Shown piece after piece: positions 54,301 through 63,102 of a stretch of DNA of 64,000 nucleotides. The translations under genes and the position numbers were made by a program. Each line of letters begins with the position of its first letter. The stretch's first letter is position 1. The notes below the pieces were generated by a model. That model did not search any database, was not told the origin of the DNA, and saw only the letters and a list, made by a program, of their open reading frames with translations. The stretch comes from Geotrypetes seraphini. Taxonomy: Eukaryota; Chordata; Amphibia; Gymnophiona; Dermophiidae. The stretch lies in contig NC_047096.1 of the NCBI RefSeq assembly GCF_902459505.1, positions 16,892,501 through 16,956,500 on the forward strand, in the 5' to 3' direction.

Positions 54301-57300
54301 GATGTTGCGACGTCAGAGAAGGCTTCTGGTTCAGGCGCAGGACGCGCGTAGGAGCCTTTTCCCATGGCTCTGTGCTCTGCAACACTCAGGGAGCCAGCCC
54401 GAAGATGCCGCGTTGATCGCACTGTGGACTGGCGGCTAAAGAACACTGTCTGGGCCCAATGGAAGTGCTGGCCCTGTGGACTGTCAGAAAATTTCTGCGG
54501 ACTGGCACCGGTCCACGGACCGGCGGTTGAAGAACACTGCTCTAAACCCTCCAGCCCTAAAGGTGAGAGGTACTGTATCCTTAAGAAAATTGCAAGAATA
54601 ATCCAGAATCATTGGTAGTATAATTTATATTTATTTATTTTAAAAACTTATATATTTTATATTTAAATAAGTTTTAATGCTCTGGGTTAATTTCAATTTT
54701 TGTTTTAGAGGCAGTTATGGTTTAATTAGAAGTTGCTGTTTTACTTTACTTTTTAAATTAAGTTTATTTTTTATATTAACCAACTAGGCTGAATTGTGAC
54801 GGTAATTTCTCAGTCTAGGGCTGATATATAATCTGGTGATGGAGCTGAAGAGGGCAACACAGCTTTTTCTTACCTCCTTGTTGATCCTTAGCCTCAAGGA
54901 ACACAGTGTTGGGTTCTGCCATCCCTAGCTGACCATGGCTGTTGTTCAAACCAGAATCCTCTCTGGAGAAACAATGGGACACATTACTTTTCTAGAAAAG
55001 AATATAAGCACAGATTCTGAGCAGACAACGAAGAGAGGGGAACTAATGAACCCAACACATAGCGTCAAAAAAAAGCATCACAGGCCTACAAGTATGGAGT
55101 CTGTCCTAGGGGAAAACACCCTCCAGGGATTCAAGATAAAGTTAGACAAGTTCCTGCTGAACCAGAACGTACGCAGGTAAGGCTAGACTCAGAGCACTGG
55201 TCTTTGACCTAGGGACCACCGCGTGAGCAGACTGCTGGGCACGATGAACCACTGGTCTGACCCAGCAGCGGCAATTCTTATGTAACAACTTTTTACTGAT
55301 GGACCCAACATGGTTCTTGTTTCAGCTGCATCAGGGGTTTATACAGAGCAACAGTGTCATGCACGTAATCAGTATTTTTATGATTAATTTTTGATATGGA
55401 AAAAAATGTTATTAACTGTATGTATTAATTGTGGTTTACTGAGATTGGATTGTTTGTTTTTATTAGAATTGCTATTAGAATTATTATTATGGAGATATTG
55501 ATTAGTATTTTAGGAAAAAAAAATTTAACTTTTGCTTTTACTCTTTTCTATCCTAGTTTTAAACGGAGTTCGTTTCTTGATGAATGTGTATTATATATTG
55601 TACACCGCTTTTTTAGGCTGTTATGCGGTATAGAAAGTTTTTTAAAATAAACATATTAATAATAATAAACTAATCGTCAAAGACAAACATGCATAATCAG
55701 TAGCTTAGTAAGGTGGGGTGAGAGGGGTGGTCCACCCGGGTGCCATGTTGGTGGGGGAGCCGACACCCTGTCTCCTCTCCATCCCCAGCCTCTTCCCATT
55801 CCTCCCCTCCACATGTGCGCCCCCCTTTCTTCCCCCATACCTCTAGTTGAAGTCGTTGTTTGCAGCGGTCAACAGCGTGCTCTTCGCGGCCCCGCCAGCT
55901 TTCCCGTTGACGTCACTTCTGCGAGGAGCACGTTGTTGACTGCCCTGAGCAACAACTTCAACTAGATGTACAAGGGAAGGGGGGAGCGTTCAGGGAAGGA
56001 GCGGAGGGGCGGATTCGAGGGCAGGGGAGGGGCACCGCCTCTCACCCTCACTATGCCACTGTGCATAATACATGCATGTTGGAAACAGTAAGATGTTACA
56101 AAGTGATGGAAAAAGTGATGATCGATCACTGTTTTCATCACGTATGCACCAAAAAACACTGTGTCGGGTCCATCAATAAAAAGTTGTTCATAAGCGAAGG
56201 CCTATGGCGCTTTATTTTAATGAACACACAGATTCTGAGGAATATCTAATAATTGCAATTTCTTCCACTGCTGTTTGAAAGTAGCACAGTAGGGAAACAT
56301 TGGATCAATCAAATCACATGACTGTCAGTAAGCCAATCAGATACCAGATCTTTTTTACGTATGCTTCTGAGCTATAGAAATCCTGCTGTCCAAGGCTGAA
56401 CAAGTACGTAAGGTACAAATATATGAATCTGACAAGAAACGGTGAAATTGCATAGGACAGCAGACGGAGCCTTCAAGGTTCAAGCTCCCTACATCAGGTC
56501 GATTCAGTTTTCTGCCTTTGCACCTGAATTCTGAATATCCTCCTTATCCACTCCAGTTCCATCAGAAGGTTTAACCACTCTAGGTCATCGGAAAACTCTT
56601 CCAATAGCTTTTATACTTTGGAGGGAAATAGGGGGGGGGAAGGGGTGTTGCTCCAAAAAACAGACTTCACATTGCAGATACTGTTCACAGCCCCAGACGT
56701 GAGGAGATCTTACCTGAGCACAAACGGGATGTAACTGTGCTGACTCTTCCCGGAGTGGACTGTGCTGTGCAGGGACCCCATGGAGTCTCTGAAGGGCATG
56801 TGGTAAAGTCGGCCATCCACATATGTGTCGTTGCAGTTGTAGGACTGTGAGGGAATAGGAAAAGGGAATTAGCTGCGATTGTGAAGGAAAAGAGAGCCTA
56901 GTACAGCCAGGGCTGGAAGTCTAGGTATGCAACAGGGTAAAAAAACCAGGACTACATCAAGCTGATGCCTTTGAGCAATATTAAAGGGGTAATTATGTAA
57001 CAATGCACCTATATACAGGCGTCGATAGGGCACTTGATTGACGTGGAGATGTCTTTGTCACCTCATGTCTCCCAGTCTTTTGGAAAGGTCGATTGTGGCT
57101 GGTTTCAAAGTCACTAGAAACTGAACTATTCATAATACGGGCAGTTTAATTCTGACAAGATCTTATTTTTATTTAACTACTCTTTTGTTTTATTTTTACT
57201 TTTGTTATTTTGGGGGGGTTTCCCTTTGGTCTTCTTTTTTTGTACTCTCAGTGCCAGCCTTACCTGGTGGTCTAGTGGGCTTTCAGGGTAGGAGCAATCT

Positions 57301-60300
57301 TCTTACGCTCCTGCCCCGTGCGGATCGCCAATAGGAAATGGCTGCCATGAGCTCCCGTAGTAGTCTCGAGGGAGAAGTGTAACCACATACGTAGGTCCGC
57401 ATAAAAGTCAGTCCTGTCTTTTTGCAGTGCCTCATAGCTGGTGAAGTGCTAAATATTTCAAATTAACCAGCTATGTTGGCACTGACTCTGTAAACTCAGA
57501 AATTCAATGCCAGAGCCCAGACATGACCCGGCATTGAATTTCCAAAGGTAAAAACTAGCGATGGTCAACAAAACGCTGATCACTGCCGACTGATCAAGCC
57601 TTAAGATGCAATTGGTTAATGCACTGGATGATTTTTTTAAAAAAATCAGCGAGGTTCATATTCAAAGGCATTTAAGCAGTTAATTTAAGATGTTAACTGG
57701 ATCAATCCCTTGGTTTTTAAAAACTCCTCTTACCTGGTAGGCCACTTGAATTTTGGACAGACAACTAGATTTATGGTCAAAATAGATACAAGTAACTTTA
57801 GGAGGGAAACAGGCATGCTGACGACAGGGCCATCCCGAGGGCTGGTCAACTGTATCACATGGGGCGCAAAGCAAATGGAGGAGCAAAACTGTTCCCCGTC
57901 CATTGTCTCTCCTGCAGTGACCACAGCAGGGGCACTAAGGGACACATCGCACAGGGCTCAGGATGCTCCTGGCCGAAAGCAGGCCAAAAGTCTACCTTGA
58001 CAGAACGTAGAGTATATTCTGTTATCACATAAACTTATGTGCTTAACCCTGACTTCAGATAAAATATCCACATATCTTTAACCTGCTATGACATAGACTT
58101 AACCGTATACGTCACTGAATATTCAGTTAACTTTATCTGAATATCCTGGAAAAATAACGTTCCCAATATATTTTTGGAATGCACAAAGCTGAAAACTTGA
58201 TATGAGTAGGCTGGAAATTGAGAGGACATTTCAGGGGAAATTCTGTAAATGGCGTCTGACAAGATAGGCACTTATAATATAGGCGTTCTCTTGTCAATCA
58301 CACTTAGGCGCTGATTACAGAATCACTCCTAACTTAAAAGATAGGCACCTGTAATGTAGGCCAGGATTTTTGAGGCCTACATTATAGGCACCTAAGTCCT
58401 TTAGAGCAGTGTTCTTCAACCTTTTTACACCTATGGATCAGCAGAAATAAAATAATTATTTTGTGGACCGGCGGTTGAAGAACATTGGATTAAGTCGTGG
58501 GCCAGACCCTGCCCATCTCCACCCTAGACCCCGCCCCCATAATAGTACTAATTGTAACATTATTTTTTCCATTCATTTTTCACAGATACACAATATAATC
58601 TTATTAACAACACATAATTGTTAATCACAAAATTAAACTACACAAAGCACACTGACAGCAGATGTAAAGTCTCAAAATTGACATAATTCAATCATTAAAT
58701 TCAAAAATAAAATCATTCCCCCCTACCTTTGTTGTCTCCCTCCCTCCATGCTATGCCTTACTTTCTGGCCTGCTCCCGCCTGGCCATTTTATGCCGCCCC
58801 CCGGTGTTATCTTCAGGCCGGCTCCCTTTTCCTTACTGATGCAGTGCACAAAGCTGCGGGCAGCGGCTCCTTACGTGTCCCGTGCCTCATCTGGAAGCCT
58901 TCCCTCTGACGTTGCAACGTCAGAGAGAAGCTTCCGGTTCAGGCGCAGGATGTCCGTAGGAGCCACTGCCCGTGGCTTTGTGCACTGAATCAGTTAGGAA
59001 GAGGGAGCTGGCTCGAAGGTAACGCCACATCGATCGCACCGTGGACTGGCGGTTGAAGAACACTGTTTTAGGTTTGATGCACATGCTGGCCCTGTGGACC
59101 GGCAGGAAATTTCTGTGGACCGGCACCGGTCCATGGACCGGTAGTTGAAGAACACTGCTTTAGAGAATTACTCCTAGTGGGACCTGAGTCCTTCTCCACC
59201 TCTAAACATGCCTACTTGCGATAGGTGCTTATCTGTTGCAAAATTGTACCCAAGAAGATTGGTGCCTATCGCCCAATTAATTGTTATTTTAATTATGAGC
59301 TTGTTAAAGCTCATAATTGAAGCTAATTTACTGATTAAGGGCTCCTTTTATCAAGGCGCGCTACGGGGGTTAGCGCGTCGGACATTTCCTCCCGCGCTAA
59401 TCCCCGCGGCAGCCTGAAATCCTACCGCCTCATCAGTGGAGGCGTTAGGTACTAGCGCGGCAGGCGGTTTAACGCGTGGCCTTCCGCGCGTTAAACCGCT
59501 ACCGTGCCTTCGTAAAAAGGACCCCTAAGTATCGATTTTGGTGCCTCTTATAGAATTCCCCCCCTTCTCGTCTCAGACACTCACAGAGGTCAGGGTGGAT
59601 TTGGTAGTGACAGCGGGATCGCTGCGGTGTTTCTTGCTGAAGGTGAACTTCAGAGCTTTCCTGACATCTTTGCTGAAGATGATGCAGAAGACAAAGATAA
59701 GGGGACCCTTATGACAGAGAAAGAAAGAAAATGTTAAAAATCTTGATTCCGCACCGATTGAGACGAGGGCTGGTGTAAGGTCAAATGCGTTTGTATGCTC
59801 TCAGCTGCAGAATGAAACAGAGCAAGGCCCAGTTCCCTCACCCTGAGAGCTGCTCTGGGCTGTTGGCTCAGGAAAATGGGTGGCATTTGGGGCATTGCAT
59901 ACTTCATTTTGCAATCTCTACATCTAATTCCTTCGTTTTTTCCCCCCACATGCATGCAAGGAGCCTCCCTTCTTAGCAGTGGTCCGACAATAAGTTTCAA
60001 ACGGGAAACTCCAAGCAGACCTTCCCTTTCAAAACCTACTTGCAGACCCACCGGTATCAAGCACAAAATAATCGGAGGCTATGTTCTCTCTAAACAGAGT
60101 GATGGGCAATCGACGGTCACAAAAATACTGGCCCAACCCGACTCGACTTTCAACCAAAATTAAACTAAATTTTATTAAAATTTGGGAGCCATTAACGTCT
60201 TTTTGTCATGATTAAATGACATTTTTCTATTAGTCATACACCATATAGTATTGGGAGGGGGGAGGGATACAAATATAGGTTTCTTATTATGAATGAAGGG

Positions 60301-63102
60301 CTTTGAGGGAGGGTGGGGAGAGGGTTACATTTGTATGTTTAGATTATAATGATAAGATATGCAAGTGCTCTGATTAATTGTGTTTATTATGATTATTGTA
60401 CACTTGATGAAAGTTTTAAAAATGAATAAAGACTTATAAAAAAATAAAAACAACAACCCAAAATTAAACTAAACAAAATTAAATCTATTACCATACGTGT
60501 TATAGTTTTTTGTGCTATATACAGAAATGCATTGCTAATACTGGTATCAAAAACTGTTGTTGTTTTTAATTCGTTGCTCACAGAAAAAAAAAAAAAAATT
60601 TTAGAAACATCCGGCTACTCCTTCAAGGGAGTATTGACTGTAGGGCTACACATTTTCATCTTGTAAATTAATTTGTGTGACAAAAGACAAGCAAGTACCA
60701 GTATGTAGTGCCCGAGGGTCAGTTCAGCTGAAGTAACACTCACAGCCTTTAGGGCTACATGTTCAGCTCAGCTAATTACTAGCAATGATAACCTGCAGGG
60801 CCTGAGGATCAGCCCAGCAAATTAGTGATGCTCACAGCCTGCATTTCATCAAGTGCTAGCATTTAATTTTCCTTCTAGGTGTTTGCATTGGTGATGAACA
60901 AACTGTATGTATTACAACTCTACAAAAATAATCCCTGAAAACAAGAACAAAAGGTTATACCGCAAAGCCCAAGACTAAACTCTCAAACCTTACAAACAGA
61001 CTAACCATTAAGGGATCCTTCCAGCCCCCTAGCCCACAAGAGAGAGCATTATGATACCTGGATGCAGCTGGCCCCTGCAAAGAGGTAGTGAAACAGGTTT
61101 GAGTCACTGTTGACTGACAGTAGGCCCAGAAGCCAGGTGGTGGTGACTGACAGCAACACAATAATGGCAGTTCTCAACCCAGAGCTGTGAGGGGGTGAGA
61201 AAGACAAGAGCCGATGTTGAGGTCTCTGACAGACTGCTAAGTATTTTTCAGGAACAGAGCACTGTATCAATGACCTTACTACTGCTAATATGATTTGCTA
61301 TCATAAGTCCATAAGACACAGTGCTGTACACATCATATAAATCAGGGATCTCAAAGTCCCTCCTTGAGGGCCGCAATCCAGTCGGGTTTTCAGGATTTCC
61401 CCAATGAATATGCATTGATGGACCAAGTGCTGTACACATCATATGAAGGCACTTTCTTTGTCCCTTGTGGATTCACAATCTAAGCCTCAGTATGGTGAGA
61501 ACACTACAAGGAAAGTTATAAACTATCCAGGAAGGTAACCCAGTCTTTGGTCCCATCAGGTTTTCAGGATATCCACAATAAATATGTATGAGATAGATTT
61601 ACATACTGTGGAGGCAGTGCATGCAAATCTATCATATGTATATTCACTCTGGATATCCTGAAAACCTGATGGGACCACGTGTGCTTCAAGGACTGGGTTG
61701 AGAAGCACTGCTTTATAAGATGTGTGTATTTAGAGCAGTGTTTCTCAACTCGGTCCCCTTGCCAGTCAGGTTTTCAAGATATCCACAAAGAACATGCATG
61801 AAATGCATTTGCATTTAATGGAGGCAGTATATGCAAATCAAGTTTATGCAAATTCAATGTGGATATCCTGAAAACCTGACTGGCAAGAGGGTGCTCCAGG
61901 ACCGAGTTGAGAAACACTGATTTAGAGAACAGCACCTAGGTTCACTTTTGCTGCTATTCTGCACAATTAGACACATAACTAGCACATAACTGGCCCTGGT
62001 TTCTAAATTCTCTGACGCTTATTGCTCTTCCCTTCCCTAACGTTTTCCCCTTATATGTTCTTTACTATTTTAAATTGTAATTCTGCACCTACCCCTTCCT
62101 TCTGTATCAATTAATTTTGTCCTGTCAGTCATATTTATATAATTTGTTCCCCTTTGATTATTGTATCTCAATATTTTTATCTTTAGTTCATTGCTTAGAA
62201 GTTGATATAAGCGATTAATCAAATACATATTAAACTTGAAAACTTGGAAACATAGCCGTTAGTGCTGTTTTACAGAAACCCCCCCCCCCCCCCATGTATT
62301 GTTAGTCCAAGGAGTCTCAACCCAGTCCTGGAGTCACACCAGTGGCGTAGCGAGGGTGAGAGGCACCCATGGTGGTGCCCCTCCTCTGCCCTTTTCTCTC
62401 CCACGGATGCACACCCTGCACCTCTTTTAACTTCCCCAGTGCGAGCAGCTTCACCGACTCACTGCCCGTGTTGTCATCGGCTCTCCCTCTGACGTCACTT
62501 CCTAGAGGCGGGACCTGGAAGTGACATCAGAGGGAGAGCCAACGCTGGTGCGAGCAGCAGGTTGGAGTTGCTGCTTGTGCTGGCGAAGAGACAGAGGTAC
62601 GGTGGGAGGAAGTGAAGGTGCACATGCAGCGAGGGGGAGGAGTGGGAAGGAGCGGCAGAGGGAGGTGGAGAAGAGGAGGGGTGCCAGGTCCCTACCAAGA
62701 CAGTGCCCGGGACGGACCCCCACCCCCCTTACTCCGCCACTGAGTCACACCCAGCCAGTCAGGTTTTCAAAGATACCCATAATGAATATGCATTAAATAG
62801 ATTTGCATACAATGGAGGTAATGCATGCAAATTTATCTCATGCATATTCATTGAGGGTATCCTGAAAAAACAACTGGCTGTGTGTGCCCCGAGACCTGGA
62901 TTAAGAACCTTTTTGTTAGCTCAATAAAAAGGTATCATTTTTGTTTCTTTTTAAAATTATTATTATTCCTATTTCTTAGGCTTCTGAATGCTTGTCTTTT
63001 TCTCCCGGCCTGTGGTACTCACACTGTGCCCTTCTTCTCAAAGCCCCGGTGATGCGCTGTGCATGATGCCTTGGCCGCCAAAATGTAAAGAAAGACACTA
63101 AC
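42318..63102 (-). CDS. CELSR2: CELSR2 (Flamingo-type adhesion GPCR/protocadherin), last nine coding exons
   Basis: Nine exons in order: 63102-63023, 61184-61058, 59707-59585, 56844-56714, 54962-54874, 52195-52028, 49428-49198, 43888-43639 and 42345-42318. They sum to 1227 nt (408 codons plus stop), with all phases matching. The first three carry transmembrane helices 5 (end), 6 and 7; the rest is the long cytoplasmic tail. Match to CELSR2 is shown by [99 protein letters not shown]-like [20 protein letters not shown] and the terminal [12 protein letters not shown]. Known role: homophilic seven-pass cadherin at the plasma membrane acting in planar cell polarity, ependymal cilia and neuron wiring. 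The gene is cut by the right edge of the window. It is tail to tail with PSRC1 as in human 1p13. Confidence 0.96.
42346..43638. other. Last CELSR2 intron
   Basis: Contains a 14-base poly-C run at 42651-42664 and other G-rich runs near 43170 and 43305. No coding or RNA feature was recognised. Confidence 0.5.
43639..43888 (-). CDS. CELSR2: CELSR2 penultimate coding exon ([11 protein letters not shown]...SGSE)
   Basis: Encodes [40 protein letters not shown] and [10 protein letters not shown] plus two bases (GA) of Glu. The donor is GA followed by GTGAGTAC. If the intron were retained, translation would stop at once (GAG then TGA), giving a tail that ends SGSE; splicing gives [12 protein letters not shown]. 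The acceptor is TTCCACAG. Confidence 0.97.
44215..44600 (+). mobile_element. L1-clade LINE 3' UTR
   Basis: A GGAGTGGGAGGGGGATACAA tract, then GTACATTTGATGTACATG and AATAAAGATTTTGGGG with a poly-A tail. The layout matches 23395-23670 and 60165-60450. Confidence 0.55.
44630..45138 (-). mobile_element. Penelope-like element terminal region
   Basis: Contains a hammerhead-like fold (see separate entry) of the kind known in the long-terminal-repeat-like ends of Penelope elements. The surrounding sequence is AT-rich with no conserved frame. Assignment rests mainly on the ribozyme motif. Confidence 0.45.
45058..45101 (-). ncRNA. Candidate minimal hammerhead ribozyme
   Basis: On the minus strand the core CTGAAGA (45097-45091) is followed by a short weak stem II and GAAA (45079-45076). 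Stem III ACAGGG/CCCTGT (45076-45071 with 45068-45063) is perfect, and the predicted cleavage is after T 45062. Stem I is closed by ATCC (45101-45098) pairing with GGAT (45061-45058). All invariant core positions of CUGANGA...GAAA...UH are present. Minimal type I hammerheads of this kind are an established feature of Penelope-like retroelements. Confidence 0.65.
45139..46410 (-). mobile_element. CR1/L3-type LINE, older copy
   Basis: The minus strand encodes [40 protein letters not shown] and later late-ORF2 segments. The catalytic FADD box reads FAND, so the RT is dead. The 3' UTR contains small duplications around 45240-45370 (ACCCCAAAGAGT repeats). It ends at AACATAAGAATAGCAATACT. Confidence 0.85.
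46622..46741. mobile_element. Harbinger-like MITE
   Basis: Ends GGGCCCCTTTTACAAAGC and GCTTTGTAAAAGGAGCCC, with a TTA duplication on both sides (46619-46621, 46742-46744). It is 120 bp. Confidence 0.8.
46800..48420 (+). mobile_element. Penelope-like element remnant with an L1 inserted
   Basis: Left part: RFIDDIFSL and [14 protein letters not shown], then [15 protein letters not shown], which are Penelope RT and linker motifs. Right part near 48270-48345: [16 protein letters not shown] and MKEHQSALK, the GIY-YIG endonuclease block. The two halves are separated by an L1 piece (47232-48120). The element is old and broken at several places. Confidence 0.7.
47232..48120 (+). mobile_element. L1-clade LINE fragment (RT domain)
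   Basis: Encodes [33 protein letters not shown] and later [29 protein letters not shown] and [13 protein letters not shown]. This is the L1-type RT order (RPISLLN..KIL.K.LA.RL, FADD, GL.IN..KS, YLG). It is disrupted between the two halves. No typical 3' end or poly-A is seen. Confidence 0.75.
48415..48900 (+). mobile_element. CR1-like LINE 3' part, second subfamily
   Basis: Encodes [40 protein letters not shown] and [19 protein letters not shown]. The tail is CTATGTTTCTATG. It is highly similar to 39620-40026. A 13-base poly-G run (48926-48938) is just beyond it. Confidence 0.8.
49198..49428 (-). CDS. CELSR2: CELSR2 cytoplasmic-tail exon ([10 protein letters not shown])
   Basis: 231 nt, phase 2+228+1. 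Encodes [55 protein letters not shown] and PAAQPQK. Short anchors WPG.F.TTA, ENGD and AQPxK align with human CELSR2; the rest is diverged. The acceptor is CAAGCAG and the donor is AAAG followed by GTACGT. Confidence 0.93.
49669..50520. mobile_element. Harbinger-like TIR element with a 74-bp minisatellite
   Basis: Ends GGGTTCCTTTTACTAAGGTG and GCACCTTAGTAAAAGGAGCC are inverted. Inside, ATTCTAGAAGCG recurs at 49753, 49827, 49901, 49975, 50049, 50123, 50197, 50271 and 50345, always 74 apart. The units are GC-rich with degenerate GCGCG..TAGCGCGC palindromes. The flanking trinucleotides are TGA and TGT. It lies in the CELSR2 intron before the 49198-49428 exon is reached. Confidence 0.88.
50690..51280 (+). 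mobile_element. L2-clade LINE 3' end, interrupted
   Basis: [20 protein letters not shown]-like coding remnant, then CGAGCAGGGACTGTC, and after an interruption at about 50945-51205 the family 3' end ATGTACAGCACTGCGTACGC with an AAATAATAA tail. The insert begins TTTTTTTGTTTGGTTTG and is probably an inverted retroelement end. Confidence 0.6.
51287..51860. mobile_element. TIR element, family uncertain
   Basis: Left GTGTTTCCCTGAAAAAAAGA and CCCCAAAAATAAGCC; right AAAATAAGACCTAGTGC and TTATTTTCGGGGTAACACG are inverted relative to each other. The interior is a purine-rich block. It is in a CELSR2 intron. Confidence 0.55.
52028..52195 (-). CDS. CELSR2: CELSR2 cytoplasmic-tail exon, acidic [11 protein letters not shown] block
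   Basis: Encodes [20 protein letters not shown] and continues to [20 protein letters not shown] and ending in HSTPK plus one base. The acidic Ser/Asp/Glu run is the hallmark of CELSR tails and looks like a phospho-acceptor region (inference). The acceptor is GTTCCTCAG and the donor is AAAG followed by GTACTT. Confidence 0.97.
52310..53135 (+). mobile_element. CR1/L3-type LINE 3' part, third subfamily
   Basis: Encodes [60 protein letters not shown] and [19 protein letters not shown] 3' UTR follows to CATCATCTACTATGTTACTA. Confidence 0.8.
53667..54539. mobile_element. hAT element, non-autonomous, 873 bp
   Basis: Left end CAGTATTCTTTTGTCACC and right end GGCGGTTGAAGAACACTG are degenerate inverted repeats. 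The target duplication CTCTAAAC is exact at 53659-53666 and 54540-54547. Internal duplications of GGACCGGCGG and CTCTGACGTTGC-type segments are present. It is a sister of 58407-59157. Confidence 0.88.
54874..54962 (-). CDS. CELSR2: CELSR2 cytoplasmic-tail exon (EDSGLNN...DQQG)
   Basis: 89-nt exon, phase 1+87+1: [19 protein letters not shown], then [10 protein letters not shown] and a split codon. It matches human LREES...SLFLEGQDQQ. The acceptor is TTTCTCCAG and the donor is GGAG followed by GTAAGA. No single long open frame covers this exon. Confidence 0.93.
55085..55285 (+). mobile_element. CR1/L3-type LINE 3' end
   Basis: Encodes [20 protein letters not shown], then the 3' UTR with ACCACTGGTCTGACCCAGCA. 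It belongs to the same subfamily as the inverted fragment at 15585-15930. Confidence 0.75.
55698..56061. mobile_element. hAT MITE, 364 bp
   Basis: Ends CAGTAGCTTAGTAAGGTG and CCTCACTATGCCACTG. The target duplication TGCATAAT is exact at 55690-55697 and 56062-56069. The interior has CpG-rich palindromic parts. It is the same family as 62340-62742. Confidence 0.88.
56714..56844 (-). CDS. CELSR2: CELSR2 cytoplasmic-tail exon (SYNC...GSLHST)
   Basis: Encodes [40 protein letters not shown] and FVL plus two bases of Arg. It matches human SYNC..YADGRLY and GSLHST..SGKSQPSYIPF. The acceptor is CTCACAG and the donor is AG followed by GTAAGA. Confidence 0.97.
56845..58398. other. CELSR2 intron, no gene seen
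   Basis: Mostly unrecognised DNA. An open frame at 57710-58000 has no known domain or splice signals. A pair of inverted AGGCACCTGTAATGTAGGCC-like motifs near 58340-58390 suggests a small MITE. Confidence 0.4.
58407..59157. mobile_element. hAT element, non-autonomous, 751 bp
   Basis: Ends CAGTGTTCTTCAACCTTTTT and CGGTAGTTGAAGAACACTG. The target duplication CTTTAGAG is exact at 58399-58406 and 59158-59165. It shares most of its length with 53667-54539. Confidence 0.9.
59339..59525. mobile_element. Harbinger-like MITE
   Basis: Ends GGGCTCCTTTTATCAAGGCG and CCTTCGTAAAAAGGACCCC. TAA flanks on both sides (59336-59338, 59526-59528). It lies 60 bp downstream (minus-sense) of the TM7 exon donor. 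Confidence 0.8.
59585..59707 (-). CDS. CELSR2: CELSR2 exon: TM7 and start of cytoplasmic tail
   Basis: 41 codons in phase 0: [20 protein letters not shown], then [20 protein letters not shown] and S. TM7 is followed by the conserved basic helix SKDVRKALK. The donor is TCT followed by GTGAGT. Confidence 0.96.
60165..60450 (+). mobile_element. L1-clade LINE 3' UTR
   Basis: GGGAGCCATTAACGTC, a GGGAGGGGGGAGGGATAC tract and TGAATAAAGACTTATAAAAA. It is closely similar to 23395-23670. Confidence 0.65.
61058..61184 (-). CDS. CELSR2: CELSR2 exon: TM6 and extracellular loop 3
   Basis: Encodes [37 protein letters not shown] and ASCIQ. A clear hydrophobic helix ([17 protein letters not shown]) is TM6. 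The acceptor is CTCACAG and the donor is CAG followed by GTATCA. Phase is 1+126. Confidence 0.97.
61346..61420. mobile_element. Half hAT MITE between 18-bp direct repeats
   Basis: Matches the left half of the element at 36714-36878 (CAGGGATCTCAAAGTCCCTC). The flanking sequence GTGCTGTACACATCATAT occurs at 61321-61338 and 61427-61444. Confidence 0.7.
61545..61712. mobile_element. hAT MITE
   Basis: Palindromic arms around ATGCAAATCTATC. The right end reads GGGTTGAGAAGCACTG; the left end is eroded. It is next to a complete copy at 61736. Confidence 0.7.
61736..61919. mobile_element. hAT MITE, complete, 184 bp
   Basis: Ends CAGTGTTTCTCAACTCGG and CCGAGTTGAGAAACACTG are perfect inverted repeats. 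The target duplication ATTTAGAG is exact at 61728-61735 and 61920-61927. It is one of the better preserved copies. Confidence 0.9.
61985..62245 (+). mobile_element. L2-clade LINE 3' end
   Basis: The same sequence as 4050-4320 in reverse: GACGCTTATTGCTCTTCCCT and GATATAAGCGATTAATCAAA. Confidence 0.55.
62306..62912. mobile_element. hAT MITE (outer) split by another hAT MITE
   Basis: The outer element has the CAGGTTTTCAAAGATACCC / GGGTATCCTGAAAA palindrome, with its left end at about 62306-62331 and the rest from about 62751. The interruption is the element at 62340-62742. Confidence 0.8.
62340..62742. mobile_element. hAT MITE (inner), 403 bp
   Basis: Ends CAGTGGCGTAGCGAGGG and CCCCTTACTCCGCCACTG. 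The target duplication AGTCACAC is exact at 62332-62339 and 62743-62750. It is the same family as 55698-56061. Confidence 0.9.
63023..63102 (-). CDS. CELSR2: CELSR2 exon: end of TM5, intracellular loop 3
   Basis: Encodes [20 protein letters not shown] and FEKKGT plus two bases of Val. It matches human [13 protein letters not shown] and FEKKGPV. The acceptor is CTACAG and the donor is GT followed by GTGAGT. It is the most 5' CELSR2 exon in the window. Confidence 0.95.

Noticed and set aside
57710-58000. Plus-strand open frame of 96 codons in a CELSR2 intron
   Set aside because: No family resemblance, no good splice sites, antisense to the host gene, composition ordinary.
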